Source: Bostrychus sinensis (lineage: Eukaryota > Chordata > Actinopteri > Gobiiformes > Eleotridae). From it: a DNA stretch of 64,000 nt. Each line of letters opens with the position of its first letter. The first letter of the stretch is position 1. The position numbers and the translations under genes were made by a program. Below are positions 34,933 through 45,661 of the stretch, one piece after another. A model generated the notes under the pieces. That model had not been told where the DNA came from. It made no database searches and saw nothing but the letters and a program-made list of their open reading frames with translations. The stretch lies in assembly GCA_020698575.1 (NCBI GenBank), contig CM036248.1, forward strand, positions 20,819,729-20,883,728, given 5' to 3'.

Positions 34933-36739
34933 GGGAGGCATGGTGGCAGAGTGGTTAGCAAGCAGGGCTTAATTTGAGCCTGATCTTGCTGGAACAGGAT
35001 CCGGAAACTCCCTTATGGTCTGATCGGGCAACTGTTTGCTTGGATCCGGTAACTCAGACACAACTCAGAACAAAGTGTTGACTACATTTGACTCTTTTGA
35101 CCTCCTAAACCTGTGTTGAAGGTTGGAGGTGTAATTACACAGAAATGCAATGTTTTAAACATAAAAGCCACGCTTCATTTCCACGCGAGCGCTTCAACAC
35201 AGACTGTCCCTGCGCTGTTATTCGTGTCTATAGCCTGTACAGGGAATCCGGTGGAAAAGACCTTCACGTCAAACTGTACTATCTATTCACCACTGTTAAC
35301 ACCAGTGGTGTCTGCAGGTGTACAGCAGTACGCACTGTGCGTACCTTGAGATGTGCCCCGACTCCGCCCAATCCCCGCTGCATCCACAGAGCTGCACAGA
35401 GCCATAGTAGGCTGTGTGTTTTTACAAACGGAGTGGAGCTACAGCTGACTGCTGCTCTTTAAGTCAAAAGTGATGTGTTTGCTAACAGCCAGAAGACAGT
35501 AAATCTGTTGAGGTTTGTCCTGACTTTGGTTACACAGAGGGGACCTACGTGATGCGCTTTGGATGTGCCGCGTTATTTCCCCACTGCGCCCTAGAGCGGC
35601 ACGGGACATGGCAGTGCCACGTCAGTTTGTTCTTTTACTCAAATGCTCATGAAAGCTAGAGCTAACACTGATCGTGGGTCACAGGATGAGACCCGGGGCC
35701 AGTTAAATGCCAGTGTGACTGTTACATAGCCATAGTTACGCAGAGAAACCTTACGCCACGTGCCCTTGATGTGCGTGTTTTATTCCTCCATTATATCCCC
35801 TTTGCACACGGGACATAGATCCACAGCAGTTTGTTATTTTTTGTTTGTTCAAATGTATCTGTAAGCTTGAGCTAACATGCTGAGGATCACAGAGCCTGGA
35901 GCCGTGAAACTCCATTACGTAGAGGAGACTGCACGCTCCACGGCAGTCACTAAAAAGAAGCGAAAGCAAAAGGAGAAACATAGGCTGAAAGCTTACTGCT
36001 GCTGTGGCTCCCTTTCCTAGTCTAGACTTTGTTTATACAGACCACAGCTGCATGAGTCTGTGTTCTTGCTTCAGACTGGTGGCCCATAGATCTATGACAG
36101 AGCGAGTCTACAAAAGTGCAGTAATTACGCGTAGCAGCTGATTTCTCAGCTGAGCAATCACCCAAATGTACACTAACACATTACACTGAAGTGAAACGCT
36201 GTAATGTATAATAATGTTAACAAATATGTTAAAATATAATTTAAAACTCAGTATAAATGAGTAGTTGCTTGGTATTTTGGCATGTGTGTGCGCCTGAGCA
36301 TTGTGTTGTGTATACGTTCCGGGAACAGTGTTGGCCTTGTGAACTCCAGCGTGAAAGCGCAATTTTTGTTCCGGCATCGTTTGATTTACAAATTAAGCCC
36401 TGTTAGCAAGCATATCATGGGTTCAATCCTTGGGCTGGCCAACGCACAAGCTCTTTGTATGGAGTCTGCCTGTCCTCCCTGTGTTACCGTGGGTTCTCTC
36501 CCAGTACTCTGGCTCCCTCCCACAGTCCAATGACATGCATGTGTTAGGACTCTAATTTGCCCCTAGTGAATGAATGTGAGAGTGAATGGTTGTCTGTCTG
36601 TGTTTGTGTCTGTGTCAGCCCTGCGACAAGCTGGCCCCTGTCCAGGGTGTACCCTGCCTAAGGCTTAGTTACTGGGATAGGCTCCAGTCACCCCTGGCCC
36701 CTAATGGGAATAAGGGGAAGAAGATGAATGAATGAATGA
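34933..36739 (+). mobile_element. tRNA-type composite SINE split by a hAT insertion
   Basis: The left part (34933-34962) is GGGAGGCATGGTGGCAGAGT... with the A box TGGCAGAGTGG at 34944-34954. The right part (36403-36739) resumes with the B box GGTTCAATCC at 36420-36429, then GTGTTACCGTGGGTTCTCTC, CAGTCCAATGACATGCATG, TGTCCAGGGTGTACCCTGCC, GGGATAGGCTCCAGTCACCC and a (GAAT)n tail. Apart from the insertion this is a full-length copy of about 370 bases, and it serves as the reference for the others. Confidence 0.9.
34963..36402. mobile_element. 1440-bp nonautonomous hAT element
   Basis: The ends are perfect 14-bp inverted repeats: CAGGGCTTAATTTG at 34963-34976 and CAAATTAAGCCCTG at 36389-36402. 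Perfect 8-bp direct repeats TTAGCAAG flank it (34955-34962 and 36403-36410). Subterminal TGGAACA/CGGAACA steps recur on both sides. There is no transposase: the longest frame (105 codons, 35145-35462) has no recognised domain. Two diverged copies of a roughly 170-base segment lie side by side (about 35530-35700 and 35737-35905). Superfamily is set by duplication length and the CAGGG terminus. Confidence 0.92.
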
Positions 36740-38636
36740 TTTTTTTGTATCCTGGGAAAATTACTCACCTTTACAGTTTCATTAAGAGGGTGGGGCAAAA
36801 TCAGCTTTGCTGTCTGCACTCATTCTACACCACACAGAGAGGCTGACCTCTGGTGTTCACACAAACTAAATACATTTGCTCCAGTTGTAGTGAGTAATCC
36901 TCCAAGTGTTTTGGTACATGTGGTGCTTTGGTAAATTGAGACGTTTTGTACTTAACTGACTTGATCATATACATATGACCTGACCTAGTGATGCAGTTGG
37001 CCAAACCAATGTGTCAAAATAAAAAGATTGCAAATGGTCAAATAAGCATGGGTTCACAACATGAGGAGGTTGTGGGGTTGCCGGTTCCTTGTAAATATCA
37101 CCATGTCCAGGGTACGACTGTTAAAACAGATAACAGATAACAAATGTATTGGATTAATGAGAAATGTTGTTTTGTCACTGAATTCATGCAAATTTATTCT
37201 AAGCATCAAGTCAAACTGTAAAAATTGCAATGTGCTTAAACAGGTTACCACCCCAAGTGTACTTGTATGTATTTTTATTTTTTTCTTGAGAATTGCATGC
37301 ATGAACACAAAGAGGCAACCTTGAGTTTCGTGAAGCCTGCGGCGTGTCACTTGTGATCCTCTAGTACACGTGTGTGAGCCGGAGACCTGTGGATTTAGGA
37401 CAGAACCAACTGCTGGATGGAACAAAGTGCTACAATCCCATCTATCATCCCTGTTCACACGTCGTCAGAGCCCCACCTGCACCGTGAACGCACCGTTGTT
37501 CTGTGATGATGCCGACCCTCTGGTTAAGTAAGGCTAACACACTGTGATGTGTATGGGGGAGTTTTTTCTCTCTCTCTCTTTCTCGTTTGCCTTGATGTGA
37601 TGCAACGATGCAGCCTGTATAAAATGAAAGCTGTGTACCATGGCCCCTCAGCAGAGACCCACACTGGCAGCCCTCCAGCTCAATCACATCGATTTTCCAT
37701 AACAATATGAAGAACACTGCTCACTGCCGAGGATTAATGAATTGCATCTTCATAGTCACTTTGGCATTCCTAACGAAGGTAGATGAATTTCCCTGAACAG
37801 GCCAGCTGTGTTTGAATTGGTGCCGACTGCGCCAGGGCTCAAGCATGGCCAAAGAAAAAAAAAAAACAAAAAAAAACAAGGAGAAGCACACAAATATTTC
37901 TGAGTCATAAATCTTCCTTTGGTCTGTCAGATAATTTTAGTAAAAACATATGATTCAAAGTGTGACATTTATCATCATCAGGCGTGTGGCCCTTCATCTT
38001 CTCCCCCTGCGCTCTGCTGTGTTTCTCTTCTGATATGAACACGTCGGCGAGAAATCAATTCAGAAAGACTTTTGACATTTGTTCGGAGCTGCAGTGCCAG
38101 TTGCATTGTGGAATTTGACAGTAGACATCATAGTGTATTATTTTAACATCAAATACCTGTAAAATTAGCTTATTATGCTTTTTCTTATATTTAATTTGGG
38201 TGGAGGGGTGGCTCTCTGCTTTTATTATTTATACAATTGTTACACATACATGACTTGCCTTAACACTGCCCCTCTGAGATAATTTTTTTTTACTAGAATT
38301 TTCAAAGGAAAGTTGCTTGAGATGTATCAAAAATTGCATAGCCCACCTTTATGTTTGCTTATTTTTTATTTCAATATAAAAGCCATCCCATAGAAATTTT
38401 CACCAAATAAAGCACTGACTTCATTATGTTTTTTTTGTTTTTTGTTTTTTTTGTTTTGTTTTGTTTTGGGTTTTTTTGGCGAGAAAAATCACAAAAAAAA
38501 CACTCTTCTTTGCTCTGAGCAGGCTCGCCTCTCCACAGCCCTGAATCGTAACTTGGCTGGTACCATCCCACTACTTTACAGCACTCCTCTCAGCTGTTGC
38601 TCTGCTGCCAGTGTAAGTGGGTGTTAGATTGTGCTT
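36740..38636. other. Noncoding, with candidate conserved block at 37290-37720
   Basis: The 37290-37720 block is GC-balanced and repeat-free with a 134-codon minus frame (37054-37458) that I do not recognise. A (TC)n tract lies at about 37567-37585, an A-rich tract at 37855-37878 and a TTTTTG tract at 38429-38480. None supports a gene. Confidence 0.35.
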
Positions 38637-38840
38637 TATCCTACTCATCATGGCAGAGACACCGAAAATACAGAAAACTTTGTCAGAAGAGGGAGAGAGG
38701 GAAAAAAAGTGACCGCTTAAGAGACCAGACAAGAGAAAACCTAAGAGTGGCGTTTGTTCGTTGGCTGACAGATAAGAGACCGCTAGGTTTGCAAAACGAA
38801 CAGTGAATTTCCCAGATTCTCAGAGACTTGACCATGGTGA
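38637..38840 (+). pseudogene. Possible decayed transposon-type coding fragment
   Basis: The frame at 38597-38806 ends with REKKS-type basic residues followed by RDQTRENLRVAFVRWLTDK and RPLGLQNEQ. The pattern (basic stretch, T-R-x-N, A-F-x-R-W, then G-L) reminds me of an N-terminal segment common in teleost transposon-derived proteins; this is from memory only. A second frame starting at ATG 38650 (MAETPKIQKTLSEEGEREKK) stops at 38710. Downstream CCATG|GTGAGT (38831-38841) would be a fine donor. It is short and unsupported by flanking exons, so I call it a fragment. Confidence 0.3.
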
Positions 38841-41800
38841 GTCAACTTTTTGCATTGCTGTTTATTTACTTTTTGCTGTATTAAATATTTGGTAGTATTT
38901 GTTTACCTCAATCAAAATAAACTAACTGCCTAAAAGCTAATAGTTTGCTATTGACCTTTACATGGTTACAGGTAGCCCAATGTTAGGTTTTTACACACTA
39001 GGCCCACTTCCAAATGTCTTGAGAGACTAATTTCAAATTAGGTGCACGCTTGTTGCTGGTGCATTTGTTTATGTAGTCTATAGGTGTTTTGGGACCTAGG
39101 TGTCCTGTTACTCTCTCTGTGTCTCTCTATGTCTCTCTTTGTCTCTCTCTGGGACTTTCAGTGTCTCTCTGTGTCTTTCTTGAGTCTTTTTGTGACTTTC
39201 TGTGCTCTCTGTGATTCTATATGGCCTTCTGTGTGCATGACCTGAGACGTTCTGCAGGATGGATTTAATGTGGTGTTAAAACCACCTGCAGCCATGGTTC
39301 TTGTTGTTCGCTCACTACAGCTTAGCTAAGATAAGATAGATTTTGACACTCGGAATTGTTGTCTATAATGTATGGATCTATTTGTGTACAGAATAAATGA
39401 ACTTTTACAGATGAGCTTTCACAGCATGCAGTGTAGTGACTCACAGAGTTATTCTGTAAAATGTGTGGTAGCACACTTTCTAACCACAGGATTCATAGAC
39501 AGGCACATCCCAAAAATAGACTGTGTAAAAATCTAATTATTTCAGTAGATCTATTTAAAAGGTAAAACACATACATCATATAGATTCAGTACACACAGAA
39601 AAAATATTTCAAGCATTTGTTTATTTTAATTGTGATGATTATGTAATATTATAGGGGGTTTTCATTAAGTGTAAAGCATGTTGTCATAATTAAAATAAAT
39701 AAATGCTTGGAAGATTTCACTCTATTAAAACAATAGGCCTGTTTATATTGTATACAATATGAGTTTCACATTGAATTGAACTCCTAAAAATACATTTAGT
39801 TTCCACAACATTCATATTTTTGGAGATGCACCTACATTTACAATGAAACAGAAACAGCATGAAATGCTTGCTAAAACACTCACTTCAAGGTTCCCTACTA
39901 TGCTAAATCAACTTTTTTGTGCTTTCAACCATATTATAATGTTTCCACCTCAAAAATGTAGTATTTTCTTCATTCATGCATGTTTGTTTAATCCTGTTTG
40001 CTGAGCCCATGCCCTAAAGAAGAGCTGAAAACACTTGATCTCACCACTCTAAGTAGCACATACACCATCACTGGACCTGTTCTGACAACTACGTTAAACT
40101 ACAATAACTTTGTCACTACAGAGCAGTCAGCTCATTTTTCTGTCTGTTAGCTTCATGCTAATAGCCATGCTAATTATCCATTGTATGCTTTGTCCAGTCC
40201 CCACCGTCCCCATCCATCCAAGTGTTCTCTGCAAACTCAAATAACAGCTCTCCAATAAAATACATTTTCTATACATACAATATTTTAAGTTATAAAATGT
40301 GAAATACTAATGCAAAAATGTTTTAAATCCTGAAAAAGCCTAGTATAGGACTTTACTAGAAAAATATTGGAAGCATTGATATAGATTGAAAAATGTCTAT
40401 ACAAAGGACTTGTTTTTAAATCCGTCCTTTCTGTTAGACCTATACTTGTCTATGTACTAATACAACATGTTTTCTCAAAAAGTTGTGAATCGATTTCACC
40501 CATCATCCCTGGGCTACAGACTGCATCTGTGTAGTCACACAGAACATTCCAGTGGGCCATTTCCTTGTGCCCACAGGCTCAGACATATGCTCCCTCACTG
40601 ATTCTGATAACAATTAATTCAGGATCCATGCCTGACATCTATTCCCATTTCAGACCAGCAGTTATGTGCACATTGACTTGGAGAATAATCATTTGTTGAA
40701 CTTTCACATCGGTTTTCTTGATAAGCAAACCTTTGAATTATTTTTCTGCTTGGCTGTCCCTGTGAAATCACTCTTGGCTAATATAAGGCTGTTTCAGATA
40801 CAATGAGCTGGATTTGTGTGGGGCGCTGCGGTTTCTCCAAACACTGATGTGATAGGGTAAAATTTCAATCTGATGCACTGAATTAAAATTTTTACCTTTT
40901 ATGCTTTGAAATAGTTTGTTGTTTTTGTTCTCCGGTTTGCTCGCTGCGGTGAAATGACTCTTCTCCACTTTTCCAGTGCAGGACGTGCTTCAGTAAAGAG
41001 CTAGAGAACGTGTAATCAACAATGAAAATGGTACACTGTGTACAAATTGTGAGTGGTCTTGTTCCAGCCCAGAGCACCCACCCTTTTTGGTTAGATTAAT
41101 GGGGAGCAGGACACTGGTGAAATCATTTTGGATTATACATCTCTGCCTCCAACAACATGTCCTCCCAAAGTGCAGTATAGAAATATTGGTTACTTGACAG
41201 ACTTTCCTATACTAAAGCATGTAGATCTGTAATATTAGTAGTAATCTCTCCCAACCAAACCTCATTTTAGTTAGCATTGTGCTCCATTTATGCTCAGTTT
41301 ACATTATAAAACAAACAAACAAACAGTAAAACACTCAACATTCAAGCTGACATAACTCTTCCTCTAAAAGTTTGAGCGCTGTCATTTTTGTGGCTGTTGG
41401 AAACCCTGGGTCATAGATGTTGGTTAAGTTAGGTAAAGTTAAAGCCATGTAGCAGCATTAGAACAGGACGCAAAGGGACCCAGCCCCAACAATATTGCTC
41501 TCGGCTTGGGAATAAAAACCATCTCCTGTCTTCTACCCTGTTTGTCCCACAGAATCGCAATGTGAATATCACTTCCCCACACACTGAAATGGATTCTGGA
41601 TTCTTGTATGTGTGCAGCCTTTGTCCCCACCTCAGTAATTCCCTTTTACACATACAATCTTCCCTGAAAAATTCCCAGTATGTCAGCAAGCCCGGTAAAA
41701 GCATTTGTTCTAAATCAAATTTTAACATAAAAATGCAGAAAGCTTTTTTAAACAGCAGAGTGCAGTCGAGTTGAACCAGGTGGCCTGCTTGGGTTATATG

Positions 41801-42455
41801 TGATTTTCCTCCTAACAAGCATGACATCACTCCAGAGTGGTTGAAATAAAGGAAAAAAAAAAAAAGAGAGAGACCTGCATAGAGGTTTTATCCCTAGTCA
41901 CCCAAAACTGACTGTAACCAGAGTGGAACATTGCTCACAGGCAAACAAAAAGAGGCATGGTTAGAAAGAGAGGCAAACAAATCAGACTCTCCACACTTGC
42001 ATATGCCGCATTTCTCTGGCATTTACAAGGATGTGGCCCCATGCAAGAGCACATAAACAACAACGAGGAATAACTGTGCCTGAGTCAAAGAAACTTGCAA
42101 GTATCGGAAGCCATATACTTCTTTTCCTGAGTATTCTATTACTCCGTGGCACAAATTCACTGAAATTATGTTTAAATCAAAGATGAATTGTGTTAGCTGG
42201 CTAAAAAAAAACAGTATTAGAGTGGCTTGCAAGCTACAAAGACACTGCACAACTTGAGCTCTTGGCAGCACGACTACATGGTGCTTACACTGAAAAATAT
42301 CTATCTGGGCTGAATTAATTTGGCTTCTGCTCAGCATCCAAAGTCGTCCAAATATGTGTTCGGTAAAACGATGATGACTCTATATTGACCCCAGTGAATG
42401 AATGTGAGAGTGTCATCTAAACTATGTAAATGTATGTAAATATTGTACAAAAAAA
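38841..42455. other. Unique noncoding sequence with a CT-rich stretch
   Basis: At 39108-39235 there is a degenerate GTCTCTCT/TGTGACTTTCT pyrimidine-rich stretch. The 133-codon minus frame at 41429-41830 and the 104-codon minus frame at 42023-42337 have no recognised domain. A small SINE scrap (GTGAATGAATGTGAGAGTG) lies at 42395-42413. No gene is seen. Confidence 0.5.
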
Positions 42456-42790
42456 AAAAAAAAAAAGATCCCCTGAAGCGTCTCTTTGTGCCAGCTTTGA
42501 AATGTTCAGGTCAGAATGGGGGAAGTGCATGTGTCTTGTCCGTGTGGTGATGGATGACCCGGCCGGTTGAGCGGTGGTGGCCAGGTGACACGGCTCCATT
42601 AATAAACAGATTGTAGGGCGTCACTCCTGCGTGCGCCATCAACAAGAGGTGCTCTTCTTTATTATTTCCGTGCCACAGATAATAAATACTCATAAACTTA
42701 ATGACGCCTGATTACCACTGCAATCTCTGCCTCATTAGGCTGATTAGCTGCAATTGTGCAACTCAGTGGATGCCTGATGTTAAAAATACA
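42456..42790. promoter_or_regulatory. Candidate conserved noncoding / enhancer-like block
   Basis: It is repeat-free with dense homeodomain- and HOX-like cores (CAGATAATAAATACTCATAA, CCTGATTACC, CATTAGGCTGATTAGCTGC). It has the reading quality of a vertebrate developmental enhancer. Conservation is inferred only. Confidence 0.35.
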
Positions 42791-42912
42791 CTCCTGGTGT
42801 TTTGTGTGAGTGTGGGTTTTGGAGTTTAATGCCATATACTGTATAATCTGTGCCTGCTAAATACACTTATTATGCTAAACAGAAATTGCATTATTGGCTT
42901 AATAGATCCTTT

Positions 42913-43262
42913 TACAACCCCAGATTAAAAAAAAAAAAGTTGGACGCTGTGTAAAATGTAAATAAAAACAGAATTCAATGATTTGCAATTTTTATATACC
43001 CATATCCTATTCACAACAGGACATAGACACAAATGAGGAGTTGAAACTGCTTTATTTTACAATTTTTTGACAAATCACATCACATTTTTAATTTGATGGC
43101 AGCTAAATATCTAAAATAAAAAAGTTCAAACAGAGCAACAAAAGGCTGGGAAAAAAATAATTAAGTTTAAAGTGGCAGCATTTCAAAATAAAAACCAGTC
43201 TATGGTCAGATGAATCAAAATTTGAAAAATACCAACCCAGTCTCCCCAGAGAACACAGCAGT
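42913..43262 (+). mobile_element. Tc1/mariner-type relic with transposase scrap
   Basis: The left end TACAACCCCAGATTAAAA, then AGTTGGACGCTGTGTAAAAT, GCAATTTTTATATACCCAT, TTTGATGGCAGC and CAACAAAAGGCTGGGAAAA follow the order of a common teleost Tc1/mariner element. At 43203-43226 the plus strand encodes WSDESKFE, the region around the second catalytic aspartate of Tc1-type DDE transposases. Nearly all of the transposase is deleted and no right inverted repeat is evident. Confidence 0.75.
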
Positions 43263-44067
43263 GTTTCTGGATGTGGATTTTGTTTTTATTTAGATTTTAC
43301 ACAGCTTCCCAAGTTTCTGAATTAAGGCTGTACTGGCCCAGCACTGTTGTTTTGAATGTAAAACTGTGTACAGCCATGTTTCCTCACCTAAGCTGTTCAG
43401 GCGCTGATATGTTTCTTAATTTACAGTCCTTGGCGGTGGAAAATGTCCTTCAATGTCAGGGGGAGCCTTGTGTGTCCACAGACAAATCAACAGAGCAGGC
43501 GGAGTCACTGACCCCAATAATTTAGTGTATTACTCTAGACGTTTTGTGATGCTGCCGAAAGTGCCCATTTTTCCCAAATCGGCTGGGGCCCCTCCTGTTT
43601 ATTACAGGTTTGTGACCCACACAGAGCAGGCAGGCATGAGGGAGGGGTTTGGGGGGGAAGAGGGGGCTACAGCAAACAGGGGTCACCACAATGACACCAT
43701 GCATCGAGACATCAAACACAACAAGCTGAAAGCCTTTAGCTGAAGGAAACTTCCCTGCACCAACAGGCTTACAGTCTGCTGTGGAGAAATTGTGTTATGT
43801 TATAAATAAAAATAAGTAATAGGTGTTTTTCTCAATTCTAAAACTGAATATACATGTAATAAAAGTGTAAACAAAAACAAGCACAGGTAAAAACAGACTT
43901 TGTGTGCAGTGGTTAGCAGATCTTGTAAAACCTTTTTTTATTCAATGGGCCAAATCTCATTTAACATGGACTGAGGTTAAATGGATATATCTTTGCATGA
44001 TGCAGCTTTAATGTGTGTTGCTGCCATTAAACATAAACTATTATTTTTCATGACAAGGTGAAATATT
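43263..44067. other. Unique noncoding sequence, possible conserved block at 43380-43740
   Basis: The 43380-43740 segment is GC-richer and repeat-free with overlapping frames on both strands. No domain is recognised. The rest is AT-rich. Confidence 0.35.
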
Positions 44068-44376
44068 TAGGGCTGTTGTTGACCAAAGAAATGGTTAGCT
44101 GACTAGAGTCATGCACAGCGCAGTGATTTATCGACCAAGGGCAAGTGAGGAGACTTACCAGAGTATTACACAAAGAAGTGACGTCACATTATTTAAGTTA
44201 TAAAACATATTAAAAAAGTTGTCAGTAAAATTATAGTTTTGTGTCTGAAATTACTGTACTTTAAAAAATAAAAGTTGTCAATTAAATTAGACAACCGTTA
44301 CTGATGCAAAAAGGTAATGCAACCAATCAACCAATGCAATTTCAGTCGACCATGACCTCACTGACTATTGTAGTAC
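44068..44376. mobile_element. hAT-like element of the TAGGGCTGTTG/GTCGAC family
   Basis: It begins TAGGGCTGTTGTTGACCAA and ends TCGACCATGACCTCACTGA followed by CTATTGTAGTACCA, which matches the layout of a common teleost family (TAGGGCTG ends with GTCGACTAA-type interior). The 8-bp flanks do not match, so the right border is approximate and the superfamily is inferred. Confidence 0.5.
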
Positions 44377-44945
44377 CATTCTGAAGTTGTTTTATAATTT
44401 TCTTAAACGTCGTTACACCTAAGCTAGTTCTAAATAAGAATCAGGAATTGAGACTGCAGCAGGATTAGTTTAGACACTTCCATCCACATGATCCAGAGAT
44501 GTGTTGACACGAACCGCTGTGCCCAGTCCAAGGTATTACAGCAACAAAATTTTGAAAGTCAGATCCGAGTGAGTGCTGGCACCTTAGACTTGTCAACGGC
44601 ATTAATTATGTGTTATACTCAGTTCAAGTGAAAATGTATTCATCTACACCTGACTATACAGTGGCTTTTCAATTAGCTCGTGTTGGTGTTATGAGGATAT
44701 GATAATTAAAGTAATGTCATGTAACTGTCAGAATTCAGTTTTTAGACTGAACTTTCCATTTAATACAAGTACTACTGCATTTGTTTCTGATTTATTTTCA
44801 CCTATATGATGTACACTTATGTACAGTATGTGCTTAAAATATATACCAGTGATCTTTTGGCCTAGCCGCCTATTTAATATTGTATGTTGTAAAAAAAAAC
44901 ACACAGAGACATCATCTTGACTCAACTGGTAAAACATATAGAGTG
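44377..44945. other. Unique noncoding sequence
   Basis: Nothing recognisable is seen. Confidence 0.5.
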
Positions 44946-44953
44946 GCCTAGAT

Positions 44954-45191
44954 CAGTAATTCTCAACTGGTGGAACTGGACCCCAAAGTGGGTCACAGTT
45001 AGGTTGAGTTCAGTGTTTTGCTTGTTTAAAAAATGTCTTTATTACACTAAATGGAACAATAATGTTTAAAATACATGTGCAAAAAGGTCAAAGTCATATT
45101 TTAAATAACTTTGGTTCTGTAAAAAGTGGGAGAGAATGAAATGATTGGGGATCAAACTGGGTCTTACAATCAGAGCATTTGAGAACTATAA
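44954..45191. mobile_element. Short hAT element (238 bp) with TTCTCAA ends
   Basis: The left end CAGTAATTCTCAACTGGTGG and the inverted right end (TTTGAGAACTATAA) are of the CAGTGGTTCTCAA type widespread in vertebrate hAT elements. ACCCCAAAGTGGGTCACAG follows, as expected. The flanks GCCTAGAT (44946-44953) and GCTAAGAT (45192-45199) agree at six of eight positions, consistent with an aged target duplication. Confidence 0.7.
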
Positions 45192-45293
45192 GCTAAGATA
45201 TCATGATTCCTTTATTATTATTGCACCATTTATGTGGAAAAATAATCAGTATGTGCAACAGATCTTTAGTCAAGTAAGAACTGCAACTGGATC

Positions 45294-45661
45294 TGTGTAT
45301 GATTTGTTCAATTGATTTTAGTTTGAGGAAAAAAAAAAGTATTTTCATTCATGTGGTTAATTTTTCAATTGTTTGTTTTTGAGTATAAAATGAAAAAAAA
45401 AAATCAAACGGTTTGATTTTTCATTTTTCAATTTGATACATGGTTGAAAAAATAACATTTAAAGACTCAGAGACTGAATTCAATCATTTTTTTTGTCTGT
45501 TTTACAACCCAGAAGTTGATCTTTTGTAGCCTGTATAACAATAAGCTATTGTATAACACTTAATTGTTGCAACATTCAGGGTAGTTAATGGAAAAATGAA
45601 CCATTTTTCATTTTTTTATTTTTGTTTCTCAAATGAAAATCAATTGAACAAATCTAACACA
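45294..45661. mobile_element. 368-bp element with 34-bp terminal inverted repeats
   Basis: The left arm (45294-45327, core GATTTGTTCAATTGATTTT) and the right arm (45628-45661) match inverted at 30 of 34 positions, including 19 consecutive bases. Inside, AAAAATCAAAC (45399-45409) and GTTTGATTTTT (45411-45421) form a near-perfect hairpin around one G. A further looser inverted pair uses TTTTTCATT/AATGAAAAA runs. It has no coding potential, and no target duplication was found, so the superfamily is open. Confidence 0.7.

Noticed and set aside
35145..35462. 105-codon frame as the transposase of the 1440-bp hAT element
   Set aside because: It is far too short, with no hAT dimerisation or zinc-finger motif; the element is nonautonomous.
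37054..37458. 134-codon minus-strand frame as a gene
   Set aside because: No recognised domain, and low-complexity lysine/phenylalanine runs come from an AT-rich tract; kept only as part of a candidate conserved block.
41429..41830. 133-codon minus-strand frame as a gene
   Set aside because: No recognisable motif, no splice context, and a second overlapping minus frame of 63 codons; a chance frame is likely.
43203..43226. Active Tc1/mariner transposase
   Set aside because: Only about eight codons around one catalytic aspartate remain; the rest is deleted.
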